Assembly (NCBI GenBank): GCA_021018995.1
Contig: CM037588.1
Coordinates: forward strand, 91,300,765-91,364,764
Reading direction: 5' to 3'
Source: Chloranthus sessilifolius
Lineage: Eukaryota; Streptophyta; Magnoliopsida; Chloranthales; Chloranthaceae
DNA length: 64,000 nucleotides
The notes beneath the pieces are model-generated. The model searched no databases, was not told the origin of the DNA, and saw nothing but the letters and a program-made list of their open reading frames with translations. Both the position numbers and the translations under genes were made by a program. Shown here one piece after another: positions 20,827 through 31,360 of this stretch. Numbering within the stretch: position 1 is the stretch's first letter; the number at the start of each line of letters is the position of its first letter.

Positions 20827-21420
20827 GCAAAATTGATTTAATTGCATATTTATCACCTCCCAAAACCGTTAAACAAATCGAAGTTTTACGGGACATCTTT
20901 GGATTTTAGAAGGTTCATTAAGGACTTCAGTAAAAGAACCAAACCTCTTTGTCATTTCTTTGTGCCAAGATGTCCCTTTTGTTTTCAATAATGAATGCAT
21001 GAAGGCTTTTGAATTTTAAAATCTTGTTTGATTTCAGCTCCAATATTGCGGTCTCAGTTATTCACTACCTTTTGAATTGATGTGTGATGCATCAGTTATG
21101 CTTTTGGGAGCTATCCTTGGGCGGAGAAAAGAAAGCCTCATGTCATAGCTTATGCCGAGATCAATGATTGATGCACAACTCAATTACACAACAAGCGAAG
21201 GAGAGCTGCAATTTTTTGCTTTAGAGAAATTCGGTCATATGTCTTGGGTTCACAAATAGTGGTGTTCATGACCACTCTGCTTTGAAATACCTATACATCT
21301 AAGAAGGACACCAAACCAAGATTAATCGGTGGATTCTCCTATTACAGAATTTGATTCTGATCAAAGATAAAAGGGGTGGAGAATGTGGTGGTGATCACTC
21401 TAGAATTTTAATCACTGAGA
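20827..21420 (+). pseudogene. pol: Athila B RNase H region, multiple frame breaks
   Basis: Pieces of the domain are readable in different frames: FELMCDAS with the first Asp (about 21075), then SMIDAQLNYTTSEGEL with the Glu (about 21165-21210). The third acidic motif is lost in a broken stretch near 21270. Athila D has a 258-bp open piece of the same domain (57322-57579). No activity is possible as read. Confidence 0.75.
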
Positions 21421-22785
21421 TTGATAGGCCTATCAATGAATCTTTTCTGATGAGCAACTTTTTGCCATTAGTGTACACTCCTTGGTTTGCAAACATAGTC
21501 AACTTTTGGCTCTTTGGAAGAATTCCTCAACATTGGAATAAAATGGATAAAGATCTTTTCTTCATGAGGTTAAATATTTCATCTGGGAAGATCCTCATAC
21601 ATTTAAGAGTTATGCGAGACCAAATAATAAGAAAATGTGTCACGACCAAGAATTTCATAGAATACTTTCTATGTGTCATGAAACGCTTGTGGAGGTCATT
21701 TTAGTGGAGACAAAAGCTGCAAAGGTTTTGCGGTCTGGATTTTATTGGCCTACACTTTTCAAAGATGCTCTGACAGATTGTAAGTCTTGCCAAATCGAGA
21801 AATTGGGCAAGATTTCCAAGAGAAACTCAATGCCTTCTGACCTATTTTGGTAGTTGAGTTGTTTGATGTTTGGGGGATAGACTTCATGGGTCCCTTTCCT
21901 CCTTCCAATGGGAATAATTTCATTTTAGTAGCTGTGGATTATGTATCCAAATGGATTGAAGCCACAGCCACTAAAACAAACGATCACAAAGTGGTTCTTA
22001 AATTTCTTAAGGATCACATTTTTTCCAAGTTTGCTTTTCCCAGAGCCATTATCAGTGATGGGGGAAGCCATTTTTGTAATAAACATTTTGAAACTTTATT
22101 GAAAAAATACTCTGTGACACATAGAGTAGCCACTCCATATCATCCACAAACCAGTGGACAAGTGGAGATTTTCAATAGAGAAATCAAACATATTTTGGAA
22201 AAGACTGTGAAGAAGGACAGAAAGGATTGGTCCTTTAAGCTGAATGATGCATTGTGGGCATACAGGACAGCCTATAAAGCCCCAATTGGCATGTCCCCAT
22301 TCAGGTTGGTCTATGGCAAAGCATGCCATTTACCAGTAGAGTTAGAATAGAAAGCCTTTTGGGCCATTAAAACATTGAACATGGATCTAACTACTGCTGG
22401 TAATCACGAAAGCGTAACTTCTTTGAGTTGGAGGAGGAGAATGGATGCATACACAAATTCAAGATTTTACAAAGAAAGTCAACTTTCCATGATAAAATTT
22501 ATTGAGAAAAGAGTTCACATTGGCTCTAAGGTATGGTTATTTAACTCAAAACTCAAGTTTTTCCCGGAAAGTGAGATCCGGATGGGAAGGGCCATACATC
22601 ATTCGAATGACCCCTTGAGGGCTGTTGACATCCTTGATCCAAGTAATGGAAGAATCCTGAAAGTAAATGGTCAGAGGCTCAAACCATGCATTGAAAATAC
22701 CCAGGAGCCTGTGCTGCCCATCTGTCATCATGAACCTTCAAAAATCTTATGGTGGATAACTGTACATTATGTTTTTATTTCATAG
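21421..22785 (+). pseudogene. pol: Athila B integrase
   Basis: The zinc-finger part (21635-21853) has FYWPTLFKDA and CKSCQ, with the upstream His motif damaged. The core is open from 21847 to 22350: [14 protein letters not shown] (first Asp), [10 protein letters not shown] (second Asp) and [11 protein letters not shown] (Glu), then [16 protein letters not shown]. The stop at 22348-22350 replaces the usual EYKA-type continuation. The C-terminal domain resumes at about 22375 (SKVWLFNSKLKFFP, VNGQRLKP). The core looks competent; the whole is not. Confidence 0.85.
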
Positions 22786-23493
22786 TTTTTGCTTAGTTTC
22801 TTTGTTTCTGTTTTTATTCATGATTTGTCTCTTTTCGCATGGTTTAAATATGCTCCAAGTTAAGTCGCAAAGTAATAATTATCTTTTCGCAAAGTTCAAA
22901 TTACTTTTCGAAAAGACTCTGGATTTGTAACGAACTGCTCGAAAGCAAGGATTTGCTTTTCGAATAGTTGGTTCTGAAGATATTTTCTTTTCGAAAAGAT
23001 ATTTCTGAAGCTATTTGCTTTTCGAATAGTTGGTTCTGAAGCTAATTTCTTTTCGAAAAGATGTTTCTGAAGCTATTAACTTTTCGAATGGTACTGATGC
23101 CATTCACAGTTGGCAAAAGGTCTATTTTGGAACTTTTCGAAAACTTAAAAAGGACTTTGCGAAATTAACTCTGAGTATATTTAAACCCTTTCGAAGTAGG
23201 GGTTTCATATTCGAAAGTTTTCTGAAGAGCGACCTGTTCCACAGAAACCCTATTTCTTTCTTTCCTTACGCGATTTGAGAATCTTGCTACACTTTTCTTC
23301 ACCTTTGTTCGATCATTTGAGTTTTCAGAGAAGGATTTTAGCTTCTAGTCTGGGGGATTTCTGCAAGCAAACAACACGTTCAATCAAAAACCCTAGATCT
23401 CGGTATTTCTCTACACATTCTCTCTGTTTATCATTTGGAAAATTTGATTTTGTGTCAGCATCTGTTGTGGGCATTTTCATACATCAATTTAGA
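22786..23493 (+). repeat. Pre-env spacer with TTCGAAAAG word array
   Basis: Between integrase and the env-position ATG. About fourteen words of the form CTTTTCGAAAAG, CTTTTCGAATAG or TTCGCAAAG occur in 22835-23220, several in an approximately 31-bp tandem unit that also contains TTCTGAAGCTA. The same words fill the LTR U3 of this element. This interval is where a subgenomic or spliced env-position RNA leader would lie. Function is not known. Confidence 0.7.
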
Positions 23494-25701
23494 ATGGGAA
23501 AAGCGGAGAAATCGTTGGCTGCCATGTTCCCAAAATCCTCTGCTAAGAAAGTTAGCAAACCTACCCCAAAAGGAAAAACCAAAACTTCAGCCAAAAGAAA
23601 ACTATCTATGGATAAAGCGGATAGGGTGGAGAAAGGGAAGAAAGTGAGACATGAGGAACCCATCCCTGCTGCTGCTAGTCCTGAGCCTGAGCTTCCTCCT
23701 CTGCCTATACATTTGGTACTGCCAAATCCATTCATTGAAGCTCAGAAGCTAATTCCTGAGCTGATTGTGGACGAAACTTTTTTCGTCAACAAACCGGATT
23801 GCCTGTTATCTTTAAAATACATAAGAGATGCCTCACTAAGCAATATCCTTACCCCCTTGCCTGAGAAAATTTACCCACGAATGGTGAAGTTATGGTACCA
23901 AAACCTAATCAAGGTCACTGAAAGAGATGCTGATGTCCCTACCCTGGTTATCTTTATTGATGATTGCGATCTTACTGTCACATTTGAAGACATAGGGAAT
24001 GCTTTGGGGATACCCTTCCAATTTGATCCTTCTGGTCCATTGGCTGCTCCAGAAACAGCCTCCTTTAGAGAAATGGCTGCACATTTAACCCAAGGAATTG
24101 TGGGCACTGGACAATCCATCATGAGGAGACCTAGCCCCCAATTTCTATTGATGGACTCCATTTTGAGGGGAAGTTTTTATGTCACCGGGCACAGCCAAGA
24201 GAGGAGAACACCAATTCTGGAGGCTCTCTTTCATTTTTCTAAGGGGCAGTTTTTCAATGCCCCTATGTTAATTTTTGAAGCCATGGCTAATATTAGTGCC
24301 AAGTTGAAAAAGGAGCAGAAATTAGCTGGCCTCCCATTTGGTAGATTGATCACAGCCCTCCTCAGAGCCAAGTTTGACATTGATAATGAGGAGCCATTTG
24401 AAGTCATTGCTCCTCACAATTTTGGGAAAAAGGCTTGGACTACAAGCCAAGCCATGCTGAGAAGAATGAGAGAGGAAGGTGAACTGAACTGCACTGGTAA
24501 TGAACTCCACCGAACTCGCCCTGTTCCCTTAGAACCGGTTTTGGCGAGAACTGTAGACCACTCTTTTGCACCACTTCTTGAAGCAGCTCGCTGCACTGTT
24601 GAAGAAACTATCCTTCCCATGGTGACCAGCTCTTCAGCTGCACCACTTCTTGAGGAAGTTGGCCTTTCACCCTCCTCCCCTATTCCAGCCCCTGCCACTT
24701 CACCTATCCCAGCTGTCCCATCTCCCATACCCTCCATTATTCCAATTATAGATTCCCCCTCTACACCAACCACTCCAACCATACTCACACCACCAATTTC
24801 TCCCACCAATGCCCATGTTTTAGCTGCAGACTTTATTGCCCCATCTCCCTGCACTCCTTTGTTCCAAAGCCCCTCAAATTCACCTGCTCATTCAGCCCAC
24901 ACACCTGAAGTATCCCATACATCTGAACCTGAGCCTTTCACTACAGAGGCTTATTCTTCCTTAATGGGATCTCTTTTTGGAACCATGGGGCTTGAACCTA
25001 TCCCTATACCTGACCCTCATCATTTCACTCACTTACCTACTTCTCCCTTTACAGCCATTGCACCCCCACCCTCCACTTCAGTTGTACCAATCCCTGCTAT
25101 GCCCACCTCTCCCCCACCTACATCTATTAACCAAATACTTGCCTACCTCCAATCCATCCAAGCCCAACTCCAAATCAACACAGAAAACCAGTCTTTGACC
25201 AATGACTTGCTCCAAACCTTAGCCTCCACATCCCACACAACCACCATTACCCCTGTACCTACTGTTGATTCCCATGCTACCCAAACTGAACCAGAGGTAG
25301 TATTGGTTGATCTACCCCCCCCCACCACTACTGCCCATGCAACCCAAACTGAACCTGAAGTCCCTCTGGTTGCATCTCCTTCACCACTCCCCACTTTCTC
25401 TGAGCAAGCCACTCAGACCGAACCTAAAGTCCTCCTTCTGGTCACTTCTTCTCCCCCTCTCACAGCTGGGACACCTTTGGTCCCCTACCATTCCATTCCC
25501 CTTCCCAGATTTGCCACCCTCAGAAGGGCCATGGAAGAAAATCCTTATATCTGTCGAGATGTTCTAAAGGGGTTAGCTGATTTACAAGCCTACATTCGAA
25601 CCCCTTATGAAAACCAGATTCAGAAGTTGGAGTTATTTATGAAATTTGAGAGGGAGAAAATGAAGGACTTGCTGGGTCAAACCTTTCAGATGGTTGAGTG
25701 A
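23494..25701 (+). CDS. Athila env-position protein, 735 aa, non-envelope-like
   Basis: The frame is open further upstream, but ATG 23494 (MGKAEKSL) is chosen because Athila D has a matching ATG at 59678. Parts in order: a Lys/Arg-rich, nuclear-localisation-like stretch (residues about 16-52); a globular region (about 70-350) with PLPIHLVLPNP, VPTLVIFIDDCDL and FNAPMLIFEAMANISAKLKK, like the ORF found after pol in other Athila copies; a Pro/Ser/Thr-rich linker (about 360-590); three TQTEP motifs at residues 596, 617 and 640; and a helical C-terminus. I see no signal peptide or convincing membrane segment, so env is a positional name only. It is the only long intact ORF of this element. Confidence 0.8.
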   Translation: MGKAEKSLAAMFPKSSAKKVSKPTPKGKTKTSAKRKLSMDKADRVEKGKKVRHEEPIPAAASPEPELPPLPIHLVLPNPFIEAQKLIPELIVDETFFVNKPDCLLSLKYIRDASLSNILTPLPEKIYPRMVKLWYQNLIKVTERDADVPTLVIFIDDCDLTVTFEDIGNALGIPFQFDPSGPLAAPETASFREMAAHLTQGIVGTGQSIMRRPSPQFLLMDSILRGSFYVTGHSQERRTPILEALFHFSKGQFFNAPMLIFEAMANISAKLKKEQKLAGLPFGRLITALLRAKFDIDNEEPFEVIAPHNFGKKAWTTSQAMLRRMREEGELNCTGNELHRTRPVPLEPVLARTVDHSFAPLLEAARCTVEETILPMVTSSSAAPLLEEVGLSPSSPIPAPATSPIPAVPSPIPSIIPIIDSPSTPTTPTILTPPISPTNAHVLAADFIAPSPCTPLFQSPSNSPAHSAHTPEVSHTSEPEPFTTEAYSSLMGSLFGTMGLEPIPIPDPHHFTHLPTSPFTAIAPPPSTSVVPIPAMPTSPPPTSINQILAYLQSIQAQLQINTENQSLTNDLLQTLASTSHTTTITPVPTVDSHATQTEPEVVLVDLPPPTTTAHATQTEPEVPLVASPSPLPTFSEQATQTEPKVLLLVTSSPPLTAGTPLVPYHSIPLPRFATLRRAMEENPYICRDVLKGLADLQAYIRTPYENQIQKLELFMKFEREKMKDLLGQTFQMVE

Positions 25702-27638
25702 AAGCGGCAAGGTGACCATGTTGCAAGCACTTGACCGGAAAAATCGAAGACCACTAGACTTGGCAAGTACATTGGCCTCACCAAAAGATCAAATTAGAGG
25801 AATACCTTGAGCAAAACACAATCCGGAGAAAGCTCAATCAAGTTGGACTCCAATCGATTCTAGTTACGATTTAACGGTGACTCGATTCAACCAATTGAAC
25901 CAACTTATGACATAGATTTTGACCCCAGTTATTAAAGCACTTTGTACTTATCGGTGGTATAAGTTTGTAATATAAATTTTGGTTTTTCTTGTGAAATTAT
26001 TGTGCATTTCTGTCTGTCCTCTTGTCATCATGATTTTTTTTTTTTTTTCTTGCTTATATCTCTTCTCTGCTTTGGACCAGTGTGGACCCTGCTCCCCTTT
26101 GGTTTGGGGGTATGGCAGGTATGCCAATAAAATAAGTAAGTTAATGCTTGGTGCAGCTTATGATCAGTAGAATTTTTGAAAATGAAGTAATTTCACACCT
26201 GTTGTTTTGAAAAATGAGGAAGTTAAAACTTTTTAAAATTAATTTCTAGTGTAATTCTAATACTTTCATGAAGTGAATGTCAGAAAATTTCTAAAAGAAA
26301 ATTGATGTTTTAGTAAACCTAAAAAGAGAGAAAACAGTGATGATATACCTCAGGAATTTGATAGAAAACCACACCCAGTGAGATTTGGACCTGAAATGTA
26401 TTCTTTGGAGGTATGAATTGGCAATTTTTTTTACGCTCTAGGAATTTATTTAAACTATCACTAGAAGTTACATATATCCAAGTTAAAATAGTTTGACAGC
26501 AATCATGATATTAAAGACATGATGTAAGGCCTCCTTTTAGATAGTTTGAACTTCAAAAAGCCCAACCTGTTGAAACTGCCCTTGATACACACCATTTGAG
26601 CTATACAAATCTAAGATTCCTTTGAAACCTCATCCAATAACATCATCAACTTCATTTAGCCTAACCCTCACTCCGAGAAGTCAGAAGATAAAGGGAAGGA
26701 AGCTGAAGAAAGGTGAGTTGGGTAACAGTTTGGTAAAAAAATAATTGAAGGCAATGATGTATCAGCAGAAGAAATGTGGCATTCCAGTCAATGTTGCTTT
26801 GGAAAAAAAAAAAAAAGGGAGAAGACATTTCATTGGAAGTTTGAAAAGAAAGAAAAGATGGCCACTTTGGCTCGAAAATTCAAAGAAGAAGATGAAATTG
26901 TCTTTGAATTGAAGAAGGTGTGTCTATCACCTCCTTACCTTGACGACTTCTCAATTTTGAACTCCATTCCACCTTTATTCTTGATAAATTTCACCCATAA
27001 TCCACATTACAACCCAAGTTAAAGTCTTCTTGATCAATGATGGATTGAGCTATGTCACATGGAGATGAGATTTGTGTAATCTATGGTGAAAAAAGTAGAA
27101 TTCGAACTGAAAAGCAATGCCTATACTCCACCTTCAATGTATTTGAGGAATAGTGTAATTGCTCTTGAGTGCAACCCTCATATTTGCATGGTGAGTGAAA
27201 ACCCTGGTGAGAGTTTGAAATCAAATTATTGGGGTAACATCAAAACTGAATTCCCAAATAGAAGGCAAGCTTTTCATTAATTTTTCTTGTAAAAACTTTT
27301 TAACACCAATTGAGTGAATGGTAAAGGAATTACAACAGAATTTTAGTTTTGAACTGATGTTTTCTTGAAAATCTTCCTACAACCTGACTGATGCAGGTGT
27401 GAATAATCTGATTGGATGAAAGTTTGCCTTAACAGAACTGCATTAATCTTAACTGATTTATTGGAGAAGTTTGTGGGTACCTTCACTGAAAACCCTCAGG
27501 AGACTTCACTCCTTCACTAGGGATCACCTAGGGGTTTAAAAGGCTTGTTGCATATGCTAAATGCAACTGTGCTCCCTACAAAAATGGCTTTTCATTCTAT
27601 TTTTAAATTTTGTCTTTGCTCAGGGACTAGCAAAGCTT
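25702..27638 (+). other. Athila B 3' non-coding region
   Basis: It runs from the stop of the env-position ORF to the polypurine tract. A further in-frame-like tail (to about 25935, ending DFDPSY) matches the C-terminus of the Athila D protein but is broken here by a TGA and frame changes. The rest has short frames only. A block at 27510-27640 with GGGGTTTAAAAGGCTTGTTGCATATG is shared with Athila D (63900) and, inverted, with 37200 and 45250. Confidence 0.7.
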
Positions 27639-27651
27639 AGGTTTGGGGGTG
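27639..27651 (+). other. Polypurine tract
   Basis: AGGTTTGGGGGTG directly precedes the 3' LTR. The same tract is inverted at 37087-37099 and 45142-45154. It primes plus-strand synthesis. Confidence 0.9.
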
Positions 27652-29482
27652 TGTTGAGAACTGGAAAATACCATTTTTCACCCCTTAATCTGGGCCTTGA
27701 TAGACCCTTGAGAGAACTAAATACGTGTTTTAAGTGTTTGTTTTACAGCTAACAATAAAGGCAGGCTTAACCTTGAAAGTAGCTCAAAAGTGCTAAAAAG
27801 ATGACAATCCATGTCAATCCAAAGGAAGAAAGAGAAGAAACAACCTCACTAGCTGTTGAAAGGTCTGAATTGAAGAGGCAAAGATGTGGTCTCAACCCAG
27901 AGAAGAAGTATGGAGCAATTCGAACAGAAAAATGCACTACAGAGTACTTTTCGCAAAGAACACAAACTCTGCGAAAAGAACAAAAACTCCAGGCTTAAGC
28001 TTTCGAAGAGCATCTGAACTCTTCGAAGAGATGATTTACCTTTTCGAAAAGGAGAAAACTCAATTCGAACAGAACCAGAACCTTGCGAAAAGAGCTTCAG
28101 GAGTTACAACACCTTGCGAAAAGCCCCCTAAACTTTGCGAAAAGGTATTCTGGAGGTTCTCAGCTTTTACAAGGGCAATTCAGTAATCTATTTCACGCAT
28201 CCCAATGCATTTAAAAACCTAGGGATGTTCCAGAGGATTCTAAGCATGAAGCGAAGGCATATTCCACCCCACGTGAGCACCGGAGATGAAATAACTTGGT
28301 AGGAACTAGAAACTCTAACGATTTGCAAAATGCATATGAATTGATGCCTTTTCACTGATTATTTGAACGGATCGAGGAATTACGATTGGCGAGCAGATCT
28401 GGATCCTCGTGCTCGATTACCATTGGTCAATCTGGATCGAGCACTTGATTGGTTGATACACATAAAGCTAGACTTAGGAAAACTATAAATAAGCGAACCA
28501 TTTGCCCAATTTGGGCATCCAGTTTTGAGTTTCATTCCTATTCCCCATTTGAAACCGGATAGTTTTATGCGAAATCCCTGTAATAGCTTCACTTTTACTT
28601 GCAATTGAGAGTTGTGAGATATTTCTATAATTCAAAAGAGAGTTGTATTCAAGACTACAAATCTGAGAGCTGTTTAAGCTGTGCTCTGTAATTGTAATGG
28701 TGGATTTGAAAAGGTTCCTGTAAACCGTGCATTCTCAATTGGACTCATGTTAAGGGTTCCCTCTGATCTCCTTATTGCATTAGACTCCTTTAGATTTACT
28801 ATTTTTCATGCAATTTCCCTTGATTCATTAATCCTGTGAGAATTAGTGTTGGTAACCTAATCTCTCACGACATTTGCAGTGATGCTTCTTGTTCTAAACT
28901 AAGGCTTTGGATTAAAGACTATTGGATGGTTTGTGGCTATTAAAGTGGACAGACCATAGCCATAAGCTTAAACCTAATCCTTAAATTAGATTTATTTCTC
29001 TTACATCTGCGCTTGTAGCCAGATGAAGATTGGATCATCTCTCAGTTGAGCTGCAGTCATTCTCATTAGATTTCAAGGACCAAATCAAAGTTAGATATTA
29101 CTTCTCCATTTTTTATAAGTTTACCTCAAACGTTCCCCCAACTCGGATCTGGATCATTTAGTTTAACTTTTACTTTTATCATTTAGTTAATGTGACAAAT
29201 TCAACCTCCCATCTTATGTGCTTTCTAGATAGGATAAGAGGCCAGATCTGGTAGCTCAGATCTGGAGGTTTATCTTGCATTTTAGACAAATTATCTGTGG
29301 ACGATCTTTCACTCACTTACATTTAAAACTTACTACAATTGGCCCTGATCTTGCAGGCTAATTCACTTCTACCTGTGCTGATATTTCTTTACTCTTTTTA
29401 ATATTCTAGATTCAGTATAATTTAGCAGTTGCAAACCTGTTTTCAAACACACATAAATCAAGCATACTAAGAAGTAACAACA
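27652..29482 (+). repeat. Athila B 3' LTR
   Basis: It starts TGTTGAGAACTGG and ends AGTAACAACA, as the 5' LTR does. Long stretches are near identical to the 5' copy (27652-28270 and 28600-29482). The block 28275-28575 has about forty differences and losses, many turning CAG or CTG of the 5' LTR into CG. The TATA box is at 28484. Confidence 0.93.
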
Positions 29483-29487
29483 GTCGA
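29483..29487 (+). repeat. Target site duplication GTCGA, right copy
   Basis: It matches 15578-15582 exactly. Tat B pol resumes in frame immediately after. Confidence 0.95.
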
Positions 29488-30436
29488 CAAGTTACATAGA
29501 GTCAAATTTATCCAAGTCGTTCTTTACCCTAAGTGGGTCGCCAATATAGTACCTGTTGCCAAGAAAGACGAAATAGTATGAGTTTGCATCGACTTTCGAA
29601 ACCTCAACTAGGCATGCCCAAAAGATGACTTCCCACTTTCACACATTGATACTCTAGTCGACAACACCGATGGACATGAGATGCTATCCTTTATGGATAG
29701 TTTCTCTAGATATAATCAGATAAAATTATAAAAGTCTGACCAAGAGAAGACTTCCTTCACCACACCATGAGAAATATGTTGTTACGTCGTTATATCTTTT
29801 GGGCTCAAGAATGCAGGAGCCACGTATCAACGCGCCATGATGGCTATCTTTCACGACATGATACATAAGTGTGTAGAAGTTTACGTTGATGGCATATTAG
29901 TGAAGTCCCAAACGCGAGTAGGACATGTTGAAGCGCTTCGACTTGTGTTACAAAGAGCCAAGAAATATCAGCTAAAAATGAACCCGAAGAAATGTGTTTT
30001 CGGGTCACTTCCGAAAAATTATTTGGTTTCATAGTTAGCAAGCGAGGGATCGAAGTTGACCCTACAAAAGTCAGAGCCATCCTCGAGATGTCGCCTCCCA
30101 GTAATATCAAAGAGTTACAAGGCCTAATAGGAAGATTGCAATTCATCAGAAGATTTATCTCCCAAGGTTCGGACAGATTCTATCTTTTCTACAGACTACT
30201 TAAAGGAGGAGCTGAGTACAAATGGGATGACCAGTGTCAGCAAGCCTTTGACAACATCAAGAAGTACCTCCTTAACCCACCAATACTATCGCCACATGTC
30301 CTCGAAAGACCCCTAATTCTATACCTCTCAGTGAACGACAAGGCAATAGGAGTAATTCTGAGACAATATGAAGAAGATGACAAGAGAGAGAAGGCTATCT
30401 ACTATCTCAGTAGGACGATGGTCGAATACGAATGAA
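29483..30436 (+). pseudogene. pol: Tat B pol: RT, second half
   Basis: It continues the domain broken at 15582: ANIVPVAKKD, VCIDFRNLN, DDFPLSHIDTLVDNT, FGLKNAGATYQ, then MNPKKCVFG and IVSKRGIEVDP. Stops at 29579 (TGA; A has CGC) and 29768 (TGA; A has TGG) and a few others interrupt it. The catalytic box reads YVDG (29882-29893) rather than YVDD, so a key Asp is also lost. A frame change lies near 29990-30035. It runs into RNase H at about 30290. Confidence 0.88.
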
Positions 30437-31360
30437 AATACACTTCAATAGAGAAGACTTGTCTCACGTTGGTGTGGGCCTCTACCAAATTATGACACTA
30501 CTTCGGTGCACATAAAATATTAGTACTGGCCCGAATGGACCTTCTGAAGTACGTATTTGAAAAGCCCGCAACATCAGGAAAGATTGCTCGCTGGCACATG
30601 CTCCTGCAAGAATTTGATATCACTTATGTCACCCAAAAGTTGATCAAAGGGCAAGCAATCGCCGATTACCTCGCAGATCTCCCACTCCCAGGTGATGAGC
30701 CCATATATGCAGATTTCCTCGATAAGGACCTATTCACAATTCATAACGAAGGGCCTGACAAGACCTCATGGACCCTTTATTTTGACGGCGCTCTAAATCA
30801 CAAAGGAAAAGATATCGGGATAGTCCTCCTAAGCCCAGAAGGAGTTGTATACCTAAAGCTTTTCAATTAGATTTCTCTGTCACTAATAATGTCGTAAAAT
30901 ATGAAGCCTTTATAGCTGGACTATGAGCAGCACTACAATTAGGTGTTAAGCAATTAAAAATCATAGGTGATTCCAAACTAGTAATTTCACAAGTCATAGG
31001 AGAATGGAAAACTAAGGAAAGGAGCCTAATGGCATACCTAGAAACCGCTCAATATTTAGTAAAGAAATTTGAAAGAATATCTTTCATACACATCCCTAGA
31101 TTAGAAAACGAGCTCGCAGATTTCTTAGCCATGCTAGCCTCAGTCATCCAAATACCCATCGGGAAAAATACCAAAACCTTCTTCATTGAAAAGCTGACAG
31201 TGCCCGCCCACAAGGTAGCATGGACTATCAAGAGAGAATTACCCATCCTCCCCACAAGTATAGGACTGAAAGAAGCAATCACCTCGGAAAAGCACGTCAA
31301 GACAGGAACCAATGTCGCTATGTTCAGATTTAAAAAATCACCGACCGCCGATGGACAATA
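30437..31360 (+). pseudogene. pol: Tat B pol: RNase H end and second RNase H
   Basis: RNase H (from about 30290) has PLILYLS and KAIYYLSRTM, then TGA stops near 30433 and 30493 and the ARMDLLKYVFEKP tether. The second RNase H has TLYFDGALN (Asp), KYEAFIAGL (Glu), IGDSKLVISQ (Asp) and ENELADFLA (Asp). A frame change near 30850 and a TGA near 30924 break it. As in element A, all catalytic acids of the second domain can still be recognised. Confidence 0.85.

Larger units (their letters stand above)
15583..29482 (+). mobile_element. Complete Athila element B nested in Tat B
   Basis: Two long LTRs (1865 and 1831 bp), a tRNA-Asp-type primer binding site, gag, protease, RT, RNase H, integrase, an env-position ORF, a polypurine tract and an exact 5-bp target duplication. 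Total 13,900 bp. The LTRs are near identical over long stretches, but the 3' LTR has a damaged block (about 28270-28570). The first part of gag is missing. Frame shifts, not stops, break gag and pol, while the 735-residue env-position ORF is open. Confidence 0.95.

Noticed and set aside
22835-23220. Heat-shock elements (GAA/TTC arrays)
   Set aside because: The words look similar, but the two-base spacing between inverted GAA and TTC blocks is not kept, so I prefer the word-array description.
23484-23735. Minus-strand frames opposite the env-position ORF (also 24414-24854 and others)
   Set aside because: Shadows of the plus-strand Pro/Ser-rich codons; no similarity or conserved start.
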